Shown: positions 16,326 through 24,565, numbered from the stretch's first letter. The stretch: 64,000 nt of DNA from Clostridia bacterium (GCA_016937975.1 JAFGVN010000051.1:1-64000), one strand, 5' to 3'. Notes: generated by a model from the letters alone, not told the origin. Numbers and translations are program-made.

Positions 16326-17966
16326 CTAAATATAATTCAATACAGCCGCTAAAAAGATGAGCAAGTAAATCACCGCATCTTGAAATTTCACTCTAAAATG
16401 TCTAATGGTATGATAGAACTTTGCTTCCGGTTTAATAATTAGTTTAAAAATGATATATGCCAGCATTGCCATAATGGAAAATTCAGCCACAGATGAGATT
16501 GTAAACATACTGTGTTGAATTTTATCATATCCTTTCGCTAGTCCGTAATCCCATGATATCCGGCCAATTTTTAACAATGTTTTTGACCACGACAGTTCAA
16601 AGAAGAAACTCATAACAGTAATTGAGGTTAAAAAACCGATTCCAATAATCCCGCCTATATCCAATGGATTTTTCTTTTGTTTTTTGCCAATAAATATGGT
16701 TGAAAACTTAATAAAAGAAATAACCGTACCTAAACCAATCAATTGAAATAAAATTTGATGGAAATAGTTTATCCCACTGTATTTCATCATGGATTTGCTT
16801 ATGAATCCAATGAAAAATGGAGCACCTGTTATAGATAGAATTGCAATGATCATCATGATTGATAAGAACGGATGGGTTTTAAAAATACCATGAATTTCTG
16901 TCACTCTTCTATAGCCATAATTGTTTATAATTAAACCAGCACCAAAGAATAAAATACTTTTAAAAAGAAAATGATTAAAGAGATGTAAATAAGCCCCAAT
17001 ATAGCCAATTTCAGATCCATAAGCCAAACTCATAATAATAAGACCAATTTGGGAAATGGTATGAAAAGCTAAAATCCCCTTTATATCCTTCTGTGATACA
17101 GCAAATATTATTCCTGATAATGCCGTGAAGAAACCTAAATAGAAAAGAAAATCACTGACATCAAACACATTAAAAATCGGTAGAATTCTGAGCAAACCAT
17201 AAATTCCTGTTTTCACCAATAAACCTGATAGCAATGCTGAAATATATGCTGGTGCTGCTGTATGTGCTCTTGGCAACCATTCATAAACTGGAAAAAGAGC
17301 AGCTTTAATGCACATTGCAATAAAAATAGTTGCAAAACTCACATGAAGAATTGAAAAGGAATGACTCGATATAAAAGATTGTTCAATGATGCTTTGGCTG
17401 ATTGTCATATTTAATGTGCCTGTCTTGAAGTACAGCAACATAATACCAAAGAAGTAAATTACCATACCTAGACTGTTGAAAAGCAAATAGTATAATCCCG
17501 CTTTAACAGAGATACCATCCTTTTTATATAATATTAAAATAGCAGATATAATTGTAATTAATTCAAGGAGAACGAAGAAAGTAAAGAAGTCATTCACTTG
17601 TAAAAAGGCCATGAAGCTACCTTCCAAGAACATGAGAAAAAATAAGAACTTAAAGTCTTTTCCCTTATGATTCCAAGCATAAATAATCACGCTCCACCAC
17701 ATTAAGACAGCCATCATCATAAATAATAGAGAGAGATGATCCATTTTTAGTTCTACTGCAATCCTCTGATTATAACCCCCTAATACATATGTAAAAGGTC
17801 CATGCTCTTCTAATAAGAACCATAACTTTATAACCATTGTTGTCAAAGCAAATTGGATTGGAAAAACTAAATAGTTGATGATTTTCTTATTAAACAAATA
17901 AATCAATATTGAGATCACAATAGGTGCAAATATTAGACCTTGAGAAATTATTATCATTGTATTCAT
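16326..17966 (-). CDS. mrpD: Mrp antiporter subunit D, first copy
   Basis: A 546-residue multi-helix proton-translocating subunit (Proton_antipo_M). The essential Glu in 'FFVLLELITIISAILILYKK' and the Lys in 'AMCIKAALFPVYEWLPRAH' are conserved. It is the last gene of the first module, overlaps mrpC by 4 bases and is followed 9 bases later by the second module's mrpE. Confidence 0.94.
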   Translation of the reverse strand: MNTMIIISQGLIFAPIVISILIYLFNKKIINYLVFPIQFALTTMVIKLWFLLEEHGPFTYVLGGYNQRIAVELKMDHLSLLFMMMAVLMWWSVIIYAWNHKGKDFKFLFFLMFLEGSFMAFLQVNDFFTFFVLLELITIISAILILYKKDGISVKAGLYYLLFNSLGMVIYFFGIMLLYFKTGTLNMTISQSIIEQSFISSHSFSILHVSFATIFIAMCIKAALFPVYEWLPRAHTAAPAYISALLSGLLVKTGIYGLLRILPIFNVFDVSDFLFYLGFFTALSGIIFAVSQKDIKGILAFHTISQIGLIIMSLAYGSEIGYIGAYLHLFNHFLFKSILFFGAGLIINNYGYRRVTEIHGIFKTHPFLSIMMIIAILSITGAPFFIGFISKSMMKYSGINYFHQILFQLIGLGTVISFIKFSTIFIGKKQKKNPLDIGGIIGIGFLTSITVMSFFFELSWSKTLLKIGRISWDYGLAKGYDKIQHSMFTISSVAEFSIMAMLAYIIFKLIIKPEAKFYHTIRHFRVKFQDAVIYLLIFLAAVLNYI

Positions 17967-18301
17967 TGACTTTCATCCTTACTTATCAAAGTTTCCCAAT
18001 TAGAAGTACCATAATAATGAAAAATTTTAACAAAAAACATTAACGAAAGTGCTGTAACAGACGCACTGATTACAATAGCCGTAATCATCAATGCTTGAGG
18101 TAACGGATCCACAGGAACTAAATTCTCCGAAGTTAAAATTGGAATATCATACCCCGTTGTCCCAGCAATAACGATAAATAATAGAATGACTGCTGCTTGT
18201 AAAATATTGAAGCAAATAATCGTCTTAATAATGTTCTTACTTGTGGCGATGCCATAAAGAGCTACTCCTATAACAGCAATTGCAATAATTACATCAATCA
18301 T
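17963..18301 (-). CDS. mrpC: Mrp antiporter subunit C, first copy
   Basis: A 112-residue NuoK-like three-helix subunit. 'CFNILQAAVILLFIVIAG' and 'DPLPQALMITAIVISASVTALSL' are the conserved helices. It starts on the last base of the mrpB stop (TAATG-type junction). Confidence 0.94.
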   Translation of the reverse strand: MIDVIIAIAVIGVALYGIATSKNIIKTIICFNILQAAVILLFIVIAGTTGYDIPILTSENLVPVDPLPQALMITAIVISASVTALSLMFFVKIFHYYGTSNWETLISKDESQ

Positions 18302-18708
18302 TAGCTATTTCCCTCCTCAATAAAGACCACAAATAAAGATACAAATCCAATGGCTACTTTTAGACCAATTACTAAATTTAAAAGTACTAAAAATAATCTT
18401 CTGATTTCATATGCATAAGTTAAATCAAACCAGTTTGTAAAGAAATATCCTCGTGTAAAGTAGGAGATTAAGACCATCACAGGTAAGAAAATAAACAAAT
18501 ACTTATCTATTTTCAACATTTTTGAAAGGGAAAAAGGATGCTGACCTTTTATAAAATAGTACAATAAATAACTCGTAGCAATAATGACACCACCTTGGAA
18601 GCCGCCGCCTACTGAAATATCTCCATTTAATATAATATATATCCCAAACATCAGCAAGAAAGGTAAAATGATTCTACTGATGGTTATCAATATCTTTGAA
18701 AAAATCAT
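18301..18708 (-). CDS. mrpB: Mrp antiporter subunit B, first copy
   Basis: A 135-residue MnhB-type subunit with 'GDISVGGGFQGGVIIAT' near residue 30 and four predicted helices. Part of the first antiporter module; 9 bases after the MbhE-like gene. Confidence 0.94.
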   Translation of the reverse strand: MIFSKILITISRIILPFLLMFGIYIILNGDISVGGGFQGGVIIATSYLLYYFIKGQHPFSLSKMLKIDKYLFIFLPVMVLISYFTRGYFFTNWFDLTYAYEIRRLFLVLLNLVIGLKVAIGFVSLFVVFIEEGNS

Positions 18709-18717
18709 ATGGCACCT

Positions 18718-18990
18718 CTATAGCATATCTTCATCTTTAATGGTCATAAAAGCAATTCCCGTTACAACAATCAACAAAAGAGAAGCCTCAAAAAACGAAT
18801 CAAATAATCTGTAATCTAAGTATATCGCTGTTACCAAATTCTTAGAACTGGTCTCCTCTAATCCATTTTCAACATAATAGCTTTGACTAGCCGTATTGTA
18901 TAAGGTTTCATCATAATCAAAATGCAGTAGAATCTGAATCATCAACAATGTAATAAATAAAGCAACTGCGATTTTCTTGAATCTTTTCAT
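18718..18990 (-). CDS. MbhE-like small Mrp subunit, first copy
   Basis: A 90-residue, two-helix protein. 'SSKNLVTAIYLDYRLFDSFFEA' matches the second copy's equivalent almost residue for residue and marks the MbhE family (the C-terminal tip of long MrpA). It is the most conserved small subunit between the two modules. Confidence 0.88.
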   Translation of the reverse strand: MKRFKKIAVALFITLLMIQILLHFDYDETLYNTASQSYYVENGLEETSSKNLVTAIYLDYRLFDSFFEASLLLIVVTGIAFMTIKDEDML

Positions 18991-18998
18991 AATTTCAC

Positions 18999-19529
18999 CT
19001 AATCCATTGTATCGATATCTTTTGTTCTCACAACTTTAATACTTGGGTATTTTAAAGACATCTCAAGTAATTTATTCGTCATGACATTTGACTGTTTACA
19101 GGTTAAAATATAATGTTGCATTTTGGGATGATAATTTAAAATTACATCAATGTCCTGTCTTCTAAAGACACCATAAATCCCTTTTGCTTCGTCATTAAAA
19201 ACATCCTCACTTTGAACAATTTTCAATTTCAAATTCTCAATTTGACAAAAATCATATAGAAAGTCCTTTACTTCCATATGAAAGTGCCCCTGTTGCATCA
19301 CCGTAAAGGTTGTTTGCTTAGATATCGCTATTAAAAAAATAAGTGGCATAAAAGCACTACCTACTGCAATCTCCGCCAATGCAACATCTGGTGCATGATT
19401 GAAAAAGTATAGACTCGCTGCAATCAAAGAAAAGCCTGAATACAAAACGACGAGAATCTTATTGTTTTTTTGAAGAACAATGCTTAATGTAATGAATAAA
19501 AGTAATACTAAAAAAAATGTTTTAATCAT
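18999..19529 (-). CDS. MbhD-like (DUF4040) Mrp subunit with soluble C-terminal extension, first copy
   Basis: A 176-residue protein: three helices with 'NHAPDVALAEIAVGSAFMPLIF' (DUF4040/MbhD), then a soluble domain from about residue 90. The GTG at 19544 is in frame, but GAGGGAG lies 6 bases before the ATG at 19529, and that start gives the same length as the second copy. Overlaps mrpG by 8 bases. Confidence 0.88.
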   Translation of the reverse strand: MIKTFFLVLLLFITLSIVLQKNNKILVVLYSGFSLIAASLYFFNHAPDVALAEIAVGSAFMPLIFLIAISKQTTFTVMQQGHFHMEVKDFLYDFCQIENLKLKIVQSEDVFNDEAKGIYGVFRRQDIDVILNYHPKMQHYILTCKQSNVMTNKLLEMSLKYPSIKVVRTKDIDTMD

Positions 19530-19803
19530 GTTTTTCTCCCTCACTAAAATGAGCAGCCTGAGTTAACATGTGGTTGATCACTGGTGTAGTTAATAGTAAA
19601 AACAACCAAATTACAATCAATCTTATGCCAATGCCATTAAAACCAGTCTTTAAGATGAGTCCAAAAATCAATAGCATCATCGCCATTGTGTCTATTAAAC
19701 TGCTTGTCAGTAATTTCAACATTAAAGATTTGAATCTCAAAATACCGATGAGACCTGCTACAATAAAAAATAAAGCTAAAGCAATAAGTATATTAGCGAC
19801 CAT
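19522..19803 (-). CDS. mrpG: Mrp antiporter subunit G, first copy
   Basis: A 93-residue three-helix MnhG family protein ('LFFIVAGLIGILRFKSLMLKLL', 'TTPVINHMLTQAAH'). Overlaps mrpF by 11 bases. Confidence 0.92.
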   Translation of the reverse strand: MVANILIALALFFIVAGLIGILRFKSLMLKLLTSSLIDTMAMMLLIFGLILKTGFNGIGIRLIVIWLFLLLTTPVINHMLTQAAHFSEGEKHD

Positions 19804-20050
19804 ACTTTCCTCCTAAAATAAACCTGATCATTAAAATCAATGACAGAAATCCAACAATGGAATATGTAATCGCAATATCCATCGCTAAAATTCTATTGGT
19901 CTCAACTGCATAAATGATGACAAGCATGATAATCAGTGCCGCCACCAAATTAAGCGACAGTAATCTTTCCCACAAGTTTTGACTTTTCACGAGTTTTAGC
20001 ATCATAACGAATAAACAGCATCCTATAATATACATTGCAAAATTAAGCAT
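19793..20050 (-). CDS. mrpF: Mrp antiporter subunit F, first copy
   Basis: An 85-residue MrpF family membrane protein with 'QNLWERLLSLNLVAALIIM' and 'DIAITYSIVGFLSLILM'. Overlaps mrpE by 8 bases. Confidence 0.93.
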   Translation of the reverse strand: MLNFAMYIIGCCLFVMMLKLVKSQNLWERLLSLNLVAALIIMLVIIYAVETNRILAMDIAITYSIVGFLSLILMIRFILGGKYGR

Positions 20051-20525
20051 TCAAACTCCTTGTAAATGGCATTTCATACTGGCTAATTTCTTTCCTTATG
20101 CTTTCCAAATCCTTTTTTTCTTCTATCATACAAGCCACAGTAATTAAATCTTCCTCTAAAGAAATTGTTACGGTTCCTGGTGTTAAAGTAATTGCATTGG
20201 CAATTAATGTATTAATCAAATCATCCTTTTGAGACAATTTATAAACTAAAACATCATAATAACTTTTGTTCTTTATAATTTTTAGAAGATGCAAAAAAGA
20301 TGCTTTGATGATTCCATGCACTACAACACCAAAAAACCAAATAAATCTTAACACTATTTTTATATCTGTAAATAAATGTGTTTGTTTAAATACGACTTTC
20401 TCTGTTAAAAATAAGATACTTAAACTGATCAACAACCCATAAATTAACAGTTTTAAAGACCATTCGCCATATAAGATAAACCAAAATACCAATAAGCTTA
20501 CCATCAATACAAAACGTTTAATCAT
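20043..20525 (-). CDS. mrpE: Mrp antiporter subunit E, first copy
   Basis: A 160-residue MNHE family protein with 'LIANAITLTPGTVTISLEED' near residue 108. It is the first gene of the 16-gene Mrp unit, with AGGAGAA before the ATG. The operon promoter must lie in the about 80 bases between 20526 and the UPF0251 terminator, but no clear -35/-10 pair is visible, which may mean that an activator is needed. Confidence 0.94.
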   Translation of the reverse strand: MIKRFVLMVSLLVFWFILYGEWSLKLLIYGLLISLSILFLTEKVVFKQTHLFTDIKIVLRFIWFFGVVVHGIIKASFLHLLKIIKNKSYYDVLVYKLSQKDDLINTLIANAITLTPGTVTISLEEDLITVACMIEEKKDLESIRKEISQYEMPFTRSLNA

Positions 20526-20602
20526 AAATATATTCTCCTCGTCATAAACATACCCAAATAATGGTAGTTCTAAAACAAGATTCCCCTTCTCGTAGAAGTT
20601 TC

Positions 20603-20636
20603 AAAAAAACAAAAACAGCAGGAAAATCCTACTGTT
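20603..20636 (-). terminator. Terminator of the UPF0251 gene
   Basis: Minus-strand ACAGTAGGA / TCCTGCTGT stem (one G-T pair) followed by TTTTGTTTTTTT. The stop codon is inside the stem. It insulates the Mrp operon from upstream transcription. Confidence 0.85.
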
Positions 20637-21078
20637 TCTTTTCACCAACTTGGCAACAATTCTTTTTACAAAACTCATCATCTTTTACACAGCGAACATT
20701 AGACGAACTACAACTTGGACAAATCCGATCGCCTTCATAATTCAGAGTAAACTTTTCTTTACAATCCAAACATTCATACTGACACAATTTAACGGTATAA
20801 TTGCCACCACCAATAATGATGCCCTTACCTTCTGTCAAAGCCAAAGCGACTTTTTTTCTTGCACTATCAATAATCAGCTGGAAGGTTTGTCTTGATACCG
20901 ACATTTTTTCAGCACATTCAGCCTGGTTCAAACCAATAATATCCTTTAAACGCATGGCTTCCAATTCTTCAACTTGCAATTGTATTGTATCTAAATCTTT
21001 TTTGGGAATACCTGCAGGTTTAAATACAGTGTGTTCCGGTAAAAATTCAATTTTTCTCCACTTCTTCGGTCTTGGCAT
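20629..21078 (-). CDS. UPF0251 (DUF134) DNA-binding protein with C-terminal zinc ribbon
   Basis: A 149-residue protein. The family motif 'MPRPKKWRKIEFLPE' opens it, followed by 'LEAMRLKDIIGLNQAECAEKMSVSRQTF', a sigma-70 region-4-like helix-turn-helix at about 38-85. The C-terminus adds two CxxC knuckles ('CLDCKEKF', 'CPSCSSS') and a Cys-rich tail ('CKKNCC'), suggesting zinc or another metal. UPF0251 genes often accompany NifX/B-like proteins and permeases; here the partner is the split permease. The ATG at 21078 follows GGGAGG; the ORF start at 21090 does not. Confidence 0.88.
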   Translation of the reverse strand: MPRPKKWRKIEFLPEHTVFKPAGIPKKDLDTIQLQVEELEAMRLKDIIGLNQAECAEKMSVSRQTFQLIIDSARKKVALALTEGKGIIIGGGNYTVKLCQYECLDCKEKFTLNYEGDRICPSCSSSNVRCVKDDEFCKKNCCQVGEKKQ

Positions 21079-21085
21079 AATTCCT

Positions 21086-21104
21086 CCCAATTCTACTAAT
21101 TGGG
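21086..21104 (-). promoter_or_regulatory. Leader hairpin or operator overlapping the UPF0251 ribosome binding site
   Basis: CCCAATT-N5-AATTGGG inverted repeat. Its downstream arm shares three G's with the GGGAGG ribosome binding site. It could hide the RBS in RNA, or serve as an operator for the gene's own HTH product. Confidence 0.45.
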
Positions 21105-21107
21105 TAT

Positions 21108-21135
21108 ATTATACCATAAATCAATTAAAAACCAA
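21108..21135 (-). promoter_or_regulatory. UPF0251 promoter
   Basis: Minus-strand TTGGTT-16-TATAAT with TGG directly before the -10 (extended -10). Confidence 0.6.
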
Positions 21136-21173
21136 TTAATTTCAACGGTTTTCTTATTTATCCTCAAAAAAGG

Positions 21174-21845
21174 TCATGTCGTAATTGCACCAACAGGACA
21201 AATACTCATTAACTGTTCATTGAAGTTATCCTCTTCATGTATTACAATTTTATCTTTTAAGACACCAAAAACATCTGGATATTTTCGAACACAAGCCTTG
21301 CACATAATACATCTCTTATAATCAATTTTTAAACCTTGATCTTGTGGTAATTCCACCATTTTTAGTATTTTCTCCATTAGAATTGCCATGACCAAAAATG
21401 CTGCTACAGTTAAAATCCATCGTATGACCATATAGCTCACGCCCATAAACTTAATCTCATTGATTAACATAGGAACCTTAACGACTGCCCAAGCACTTAA
21501 AATAATGACAACATTTCTAATGGATGCACCCTTTTTTAGTAAGGTTTTGCATACTGGAAATGCAGCGTATATCGGACCCGCAGATAACGAACCTATTAAA
21601 AAGGAAATTAGGTATCCTTTCACGCCTGATCCATCTCCAAAATACTTCATAATAGTAGTAGTAGGTACCCAAACTTGAAGAAGTGAGGTCAGAATAAACA
21701 CTGCTGGAAGAATTTGGAGCATTTCAATAAAATAATATTTGCTTGTTTTCAAAGCCAGACCTAGCATCTCAAAGTTATATAATCCTAAAATCATATAACC
21801 TAATAAAGCTAAACTTAAAATTTTATTTTTTGATAGCCATTTCAT
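21174..21845 (-). CDS. Permease second half with C-terminal ferredoxin-like domain
   Basis: A 223-residue protein: about four to five transmembrane helices at residues 8-165, including the family segment 'IGSLSAGPIYAAFPVCKTLLKKG', then a cytosolic single [4Fe-4S] ferredoxin-like domain ('CIMCKAC' and 'SICPVGAI'). The membrane part resembles one half of the ArsP/DUF318-type permeases. It overlaps the first-half gene by 4 bases. The substrate is unknown; the iron-sulfur tail suggests redox-controlled or metal(loid) export, which is inference. Confidence 0.72.
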   Translation of the reverse strand: MKWLSKNKILSLALLGYMILGLYNFEMLGLALKTSKYYFIEMLQILPAVFILTSLLQVWVPTTTIMKYFGDGSGVKGYLISFLIGSLSAGPIYAAFPVCKTLLKKGASIRNVVIILSAWAVVKVPMLINEIKFMGVSYMVIRWILTVAAFLVMAILMEKILKMVELPQDQGLKIDYKRCIMCKACVRKYPDVFGVLKDKIVIHEEDNFNEQLMSICPVGAITT

Positions 21846-22321
21846 CTCATCACCTGCCCTACTATAACTGCAATACCTATAGCAAATCCAAAGCTAAGAC
21901 TATTTCTAACAATGGCAAACTTCTTACCAAAAGTCTTTGCTTCCAAAGGAAATGTTACAAATCCAACCATGGTTAAAGTCGTTAAAAAAGCTGTAAGTGT
22001 CATAATTCCTGCACCACTGTCTCTCAGTGAACCGATTAAAGGAAATGCAACAAAGGCTGGAATTAAAGTAATTGTTCCTATTAAGGCTGAAATAATAACC
22101 GCAAATATGCCTGACTCTCCTCCAATTGTTTTTTCTATAATCTCAGGGGAAATTAGGGTTAAAACCAATCCAATAAGCAACAAAACACCTACTATATCCG
22201 ATAACATACTGCCCATCATTTTTTTTGCACCACCAAAAGCTTTTTTTGTTTTTAAAGAATCTTTCTTCAAAGAAACCAACGCCGCACCAACAGCCATCAA
22301 AATTAATATTATTGTACTCAT
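21842..22321 (-). CDS. Permease first half
   Basis: A 159-residue protein with four predicted helices. 'SALIGTITLIPAFVAFPLIGSLRDSGAG' is the counterpart of the 'AGPIYAAFP' repeat in the next gene, so the two proteins together make one ArsP-like permease, probably as a heterodimer of inverted or tandem halves. The start at 22321 follows AAAGGATG; the frame from 22345 is less likely. Four-base overlap couples the pair. Confidence 0.72.
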   Translation of the reverse strand: MSTIILILMAVGAALVSLKKDSLKTKKAFGGAKKMMGSMLSDIVGVLLLIGLVLTLISPEIIEKTIGGESGIFAVIISALIGTITLIPAFVAFPLIGSLRDSGAGIMTLTAFLTTLTMVGFVTFPLEAKTFGKKFAIVRNSLSFGFAIGIAVIVGQVMR

Positions 22322-22359
22322 ATAATCATCCTTTCTTATGTTCATAATAATGGATGATT

Positions 22360-22387
22360 AAAAAAAATAGTGTTACTTAAGTAACAC
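22360..22387 (-). terminator. Minus-strand terminator, transcript of origin unclear
   Basis: An 18-bp perfect palindrome (GTGTTACTT / AAGTAACAC) followed on the minus strand by TATTTTTTTT. The only gene upstream in this direction (EamA) already has its own terminator at 22628-22656. Confidence 0.75.
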
Positions 22388-22627
22388 TTATTATAAAAAC
22401 TTCCTTCTAATGGCTAAATATGTTTTTTTTTGGGCTAAATATACCTGAATCTTGAAAATTCGACAAAAATCGAGTATCATAAGAGTAAGAATAGATGATG
22501 TTGCACTACCAACAAAATCCTTCGGAAAACTGAATAACAACTGAATAGAAAACTGAATAGAAAATTGAATAATCAAAAGAATATTCAAGAATTGGTCCGC
22601 AACCCTTTTCTTGAGTATTTTTTTATA
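22388..22627. other. Non-coding or remnant stretch with 12-bp tandem repeats, flanked by two terminators
   Basis: Part of a 333-base gap. It holds about four tandem copies of ACTGAATAGAAA-like units near 22530-22575. A 79-codon minus frame covers it, but it is low-complexity, has no clear ribosome binding site and matches nothing I know. Being bracketed by two same-direction terminators, it could encode a small RNA or be a decayed gene. Confidence 0.35.
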
Positions 22628-22656
22628 CAAAAAAATACACTTATAAAAGTGTATTT
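22628..22656 (-). terminator. Terminator of the EamA transporter gene
   Basis: AAATACACTT-ATAA-AAGTGTATTT stem with a T7 run on the minus strand; it begins in the stop codon. Confidence 0.88.
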
Positions 22657-23512
22657 ACTCATCTTTCAAAATGGTTATTACTAAAGCAAGCAATAATAAT
22701 ACTGCTCCAATAACACCCTTAAATAATATTTTCTCGTGTAAAATAATTGCCGCCATTATAAGTGTAAATAATGGCTCTCCAAGAAGAATCAAACCTACAC
22801 TTTCTGGTGTCGCATGCTGTTGTGCTTTTATTTGTGCATAATTGGTAAGTGCTGTCCCCAAAACACCAATAACAAGAATTGGCAAAAATGCTGCTTTTAG
22901 ACCCTCGAGGTTTATACCTTCAAAGATGATCATAAAAACAGCCGAAATAATGGTAACAACAAGCATTTGCATCCATGCCAATTGTGATTCATCTATTTGC
23001 TTTGCAGATCGATCCAAAATTAAAATATAAACGGTATAACTAAAGGCGCACAAAAGTGCCAATGCATCTCCTCTGTTAAAACCGCCACCATTCATACCTG
23101 AAATTAAATATAATCCAACTAAAGATAACAAAACACCAAAGGTAATCCATTTATTGGGTAAGTGTCGATGAAGTATCGTTGTAACAATAGGTACAAACAG
23201 GACACTCATTGCAACAAAAAAACCAGACTTTGAAGCTGATGTAAAATATAATGACGCTATCGCAAGTGTAAATGCTAAAAAGGTTAAGATCCCAAGAATA
23301 CCACCATATTTCCAATCACTTTTACTGATTTTTTGTTTCTTGTTTCTCTGCATGAAAGTCAATACAATTAATGCAATGGCATATCTACCAAACATCAGAT
23401 GAAATACAGGTAATGTTTCAGTATATAGTTTAATAATAATGGTGCTCATGGCCCATCCTGACGCCGTTATGAATAATAACAGGTCAGCTTTTCTCTTTTG
23501 TGATATGTTCAT
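22655..23512 (-). CDS. EamA-family (DMT superfamily) transporter
   Basis: A 285-residue inner-membrane protein with ten predicted helices in two EamA repeats (about residues 8-140 and 150-283). 'FGRYAIALIVLTFMQR' in repeat one and 'EPLFTLIMAAIILHEKI' in repeat two are the family's signature positions. Members export amino acids or other metabolites; the substrate cannot be told. It lies 39 bases after the MTHFR-like gene with an extended -10 (TGGTATAAT, 23530-23538) between, so it may be transcribed both alone and as read-through under the SAM riboswitch. Confidence 0.92.
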   Translation of the reverse strand: MNISQKRKADLLLFITASGWAMSTIIIKLYTETLPVFHLMFGRYAIALIVLTFMQRNKKQKISKSDWKYGGILGILTFLAFTLAIASLYFTSASKSGFFVAMSVLFVPIVTTILHRHLPNKWITFGVLLSLVGLYLISGMNGGGFNRGDALALLCAFSYTVYILILDRSAKQIDESQLAWMQMLVVTIISAVFMIIFEGINLEGLKAAFLPILVIGVLGTALTNYAQIKAQQHATPESVGLILLGEPLFTLIMAAIILHEKILFKGVIGAVLLLLALVITILKDE

Positions 23513-23551
23513 TTTCCACCTCGCGACCTATTATACCACAAGGTGTCCAGC

Positions 23552-24472
23552 TTACGCCATCATGATTTTCTTAATGGATTTTGCCATTTCTACAGATGCA
23601 TCAATTTCCTTTTTACTAATAGAAATACTCTCAACATTACAACCAACTGGTATTTTTTTCTTTTGAGCAAATTCCCAAATGATTTTAAAGGATTCTGTTA
23701 AAACTTCTACGGATTTTTCAACAGGATTTTCATCATTAAGTATTTCATTTTCCAACCATTTGGAGACATTAATGCCTAACCATTTCATAAAATCAATAGT
23801 CTTTTTAGAGCCACATGGTGAAATCGAAAAGATAATCGGTACCATTTCAATTGCATTGGATTGACAGTAGTAATAATAATCCGATAGAAAATTAAGTGCT
23901 GTTTCTGTATTGTAAACCGCCTGAGAAACAAAGAATGAACAACCCTTATTCATCTTATCTATGACTCTTAAATGTTCATTTTCCTTATGAACATGTCTTT
24001 CTGGAATACATACGCCACCTAAGGTCAAATTATTATTATGCTTTTGATACAAATCATAAGCATCTGATAAACGCATTTGAATCTCTTGAGTTTTTGAAGC
24101 TGCACCGACAAATACGGTAAAGTCATCTTTTCTCTTTGACCCATCTATCCAAGTAATCATTTCCTCAAGGGTATATTTCCCAACACAACGATAAACAATT
24201 CTAGGCACTTCCAAATCACGTAGAAATGTCTCTGAATAAATCTTTGGATCAATGGTTTCTAAATAAGGAAAAGGTCTTTCTTCCTCTATTCTATCTTTTT
24301 CATCATGGATATCATAAAGGATTAATCCGTCAACACCTATGCTTCTAACAGCATTCAGCTGATTTTGTGAAACACGGATTACCTTTTCAATTTCTGTTTT
24401 CTTCTTTGGAGGTGTTAAACCATACAATAAAATACCTGACTTCTTTTGAATAATTTTTTCTTTTAAATTCAT
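23552..24472 (-). CDS. Methylenetetrahydrofolate reductase-family protein
   Basis: A 306-residue TIM-barrel protein related to MetF (PF02219). Recognisable positions are 'ILLYGLTPPKKK' near the N-terminus (where MetF has the FEFFPP strand), 'GVDGLILYDIHDE', 'LTLGGVCIPERH' and 'GCSFFVSQAVYN' (the MetF 'FITQ' strand). The first motif is divergent, so substrate and reductant are uncertain; it may act on a pterin or be a partial paralogue. A SAM-I riboswitch with its own terminator directly precedes it, which ties it to methionine or one-carbon supply. Confidence 0.75.
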   Translation of the reverse strand: MNLKEKIIQKKSGILLYGLTPPKKKTEIEKVIRVSQNQLNAVRSIGVDGLILYDIHDEKDRIEEERPFPYLETIDPKIYSETFLRDLEVPRIVYRCVGKYTLEEMITWIDGSKRKDDFTVFVGAASKTQEIQMRLSDAYDLYQKHNNNLTLGGVCIPERHVHKENEHLRVIDKMNKGCSFFVSQAVYNTETALNFLSDYYYYCQSNAIEMVPIIFSISPCGSKKTIDFMKWLGINVSKWLENEILNDENPVEKSVEVLTESFKIIWEFAQKKKIPVGCNVESISISKKEIDASVEMAKSIKKIMMA

Positions 24473-24534
24473 ACTTCCCTCTTCATCTTGATCTTGTTCT
24501 CTTATCTCATAATTTTTAGCATAAATATTAACTC

Positions 24535-24565
24535 GAAAAAAATAAAACTCTTCGATAGAAGAGTT
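24535..24565 (-). terminator. Riboswitch expression-platform terminator
   Basis: Minus-strand AACTCTTC-TATC-GAAGAGTT (8-bp stem) followed by TTATTTTTTT, directly after the SAM-I aptamer and 62 bases before the MTHFR-like start. Confidence 0.9.

Noticed and set aside
22530-22575. CRISPR array at the ACTGAATAGAAA repeats
   Set aside because: Units are 11-12 bases, directly adjacent without spacers, and only about four copies exist.
22391-22630. 79-codon minus-strand frame as a gene
   Set aside because: Low-complexity repeats supply most of the sequence, no ribosome binding site, no family likeness; kept only as an unexplained interval.
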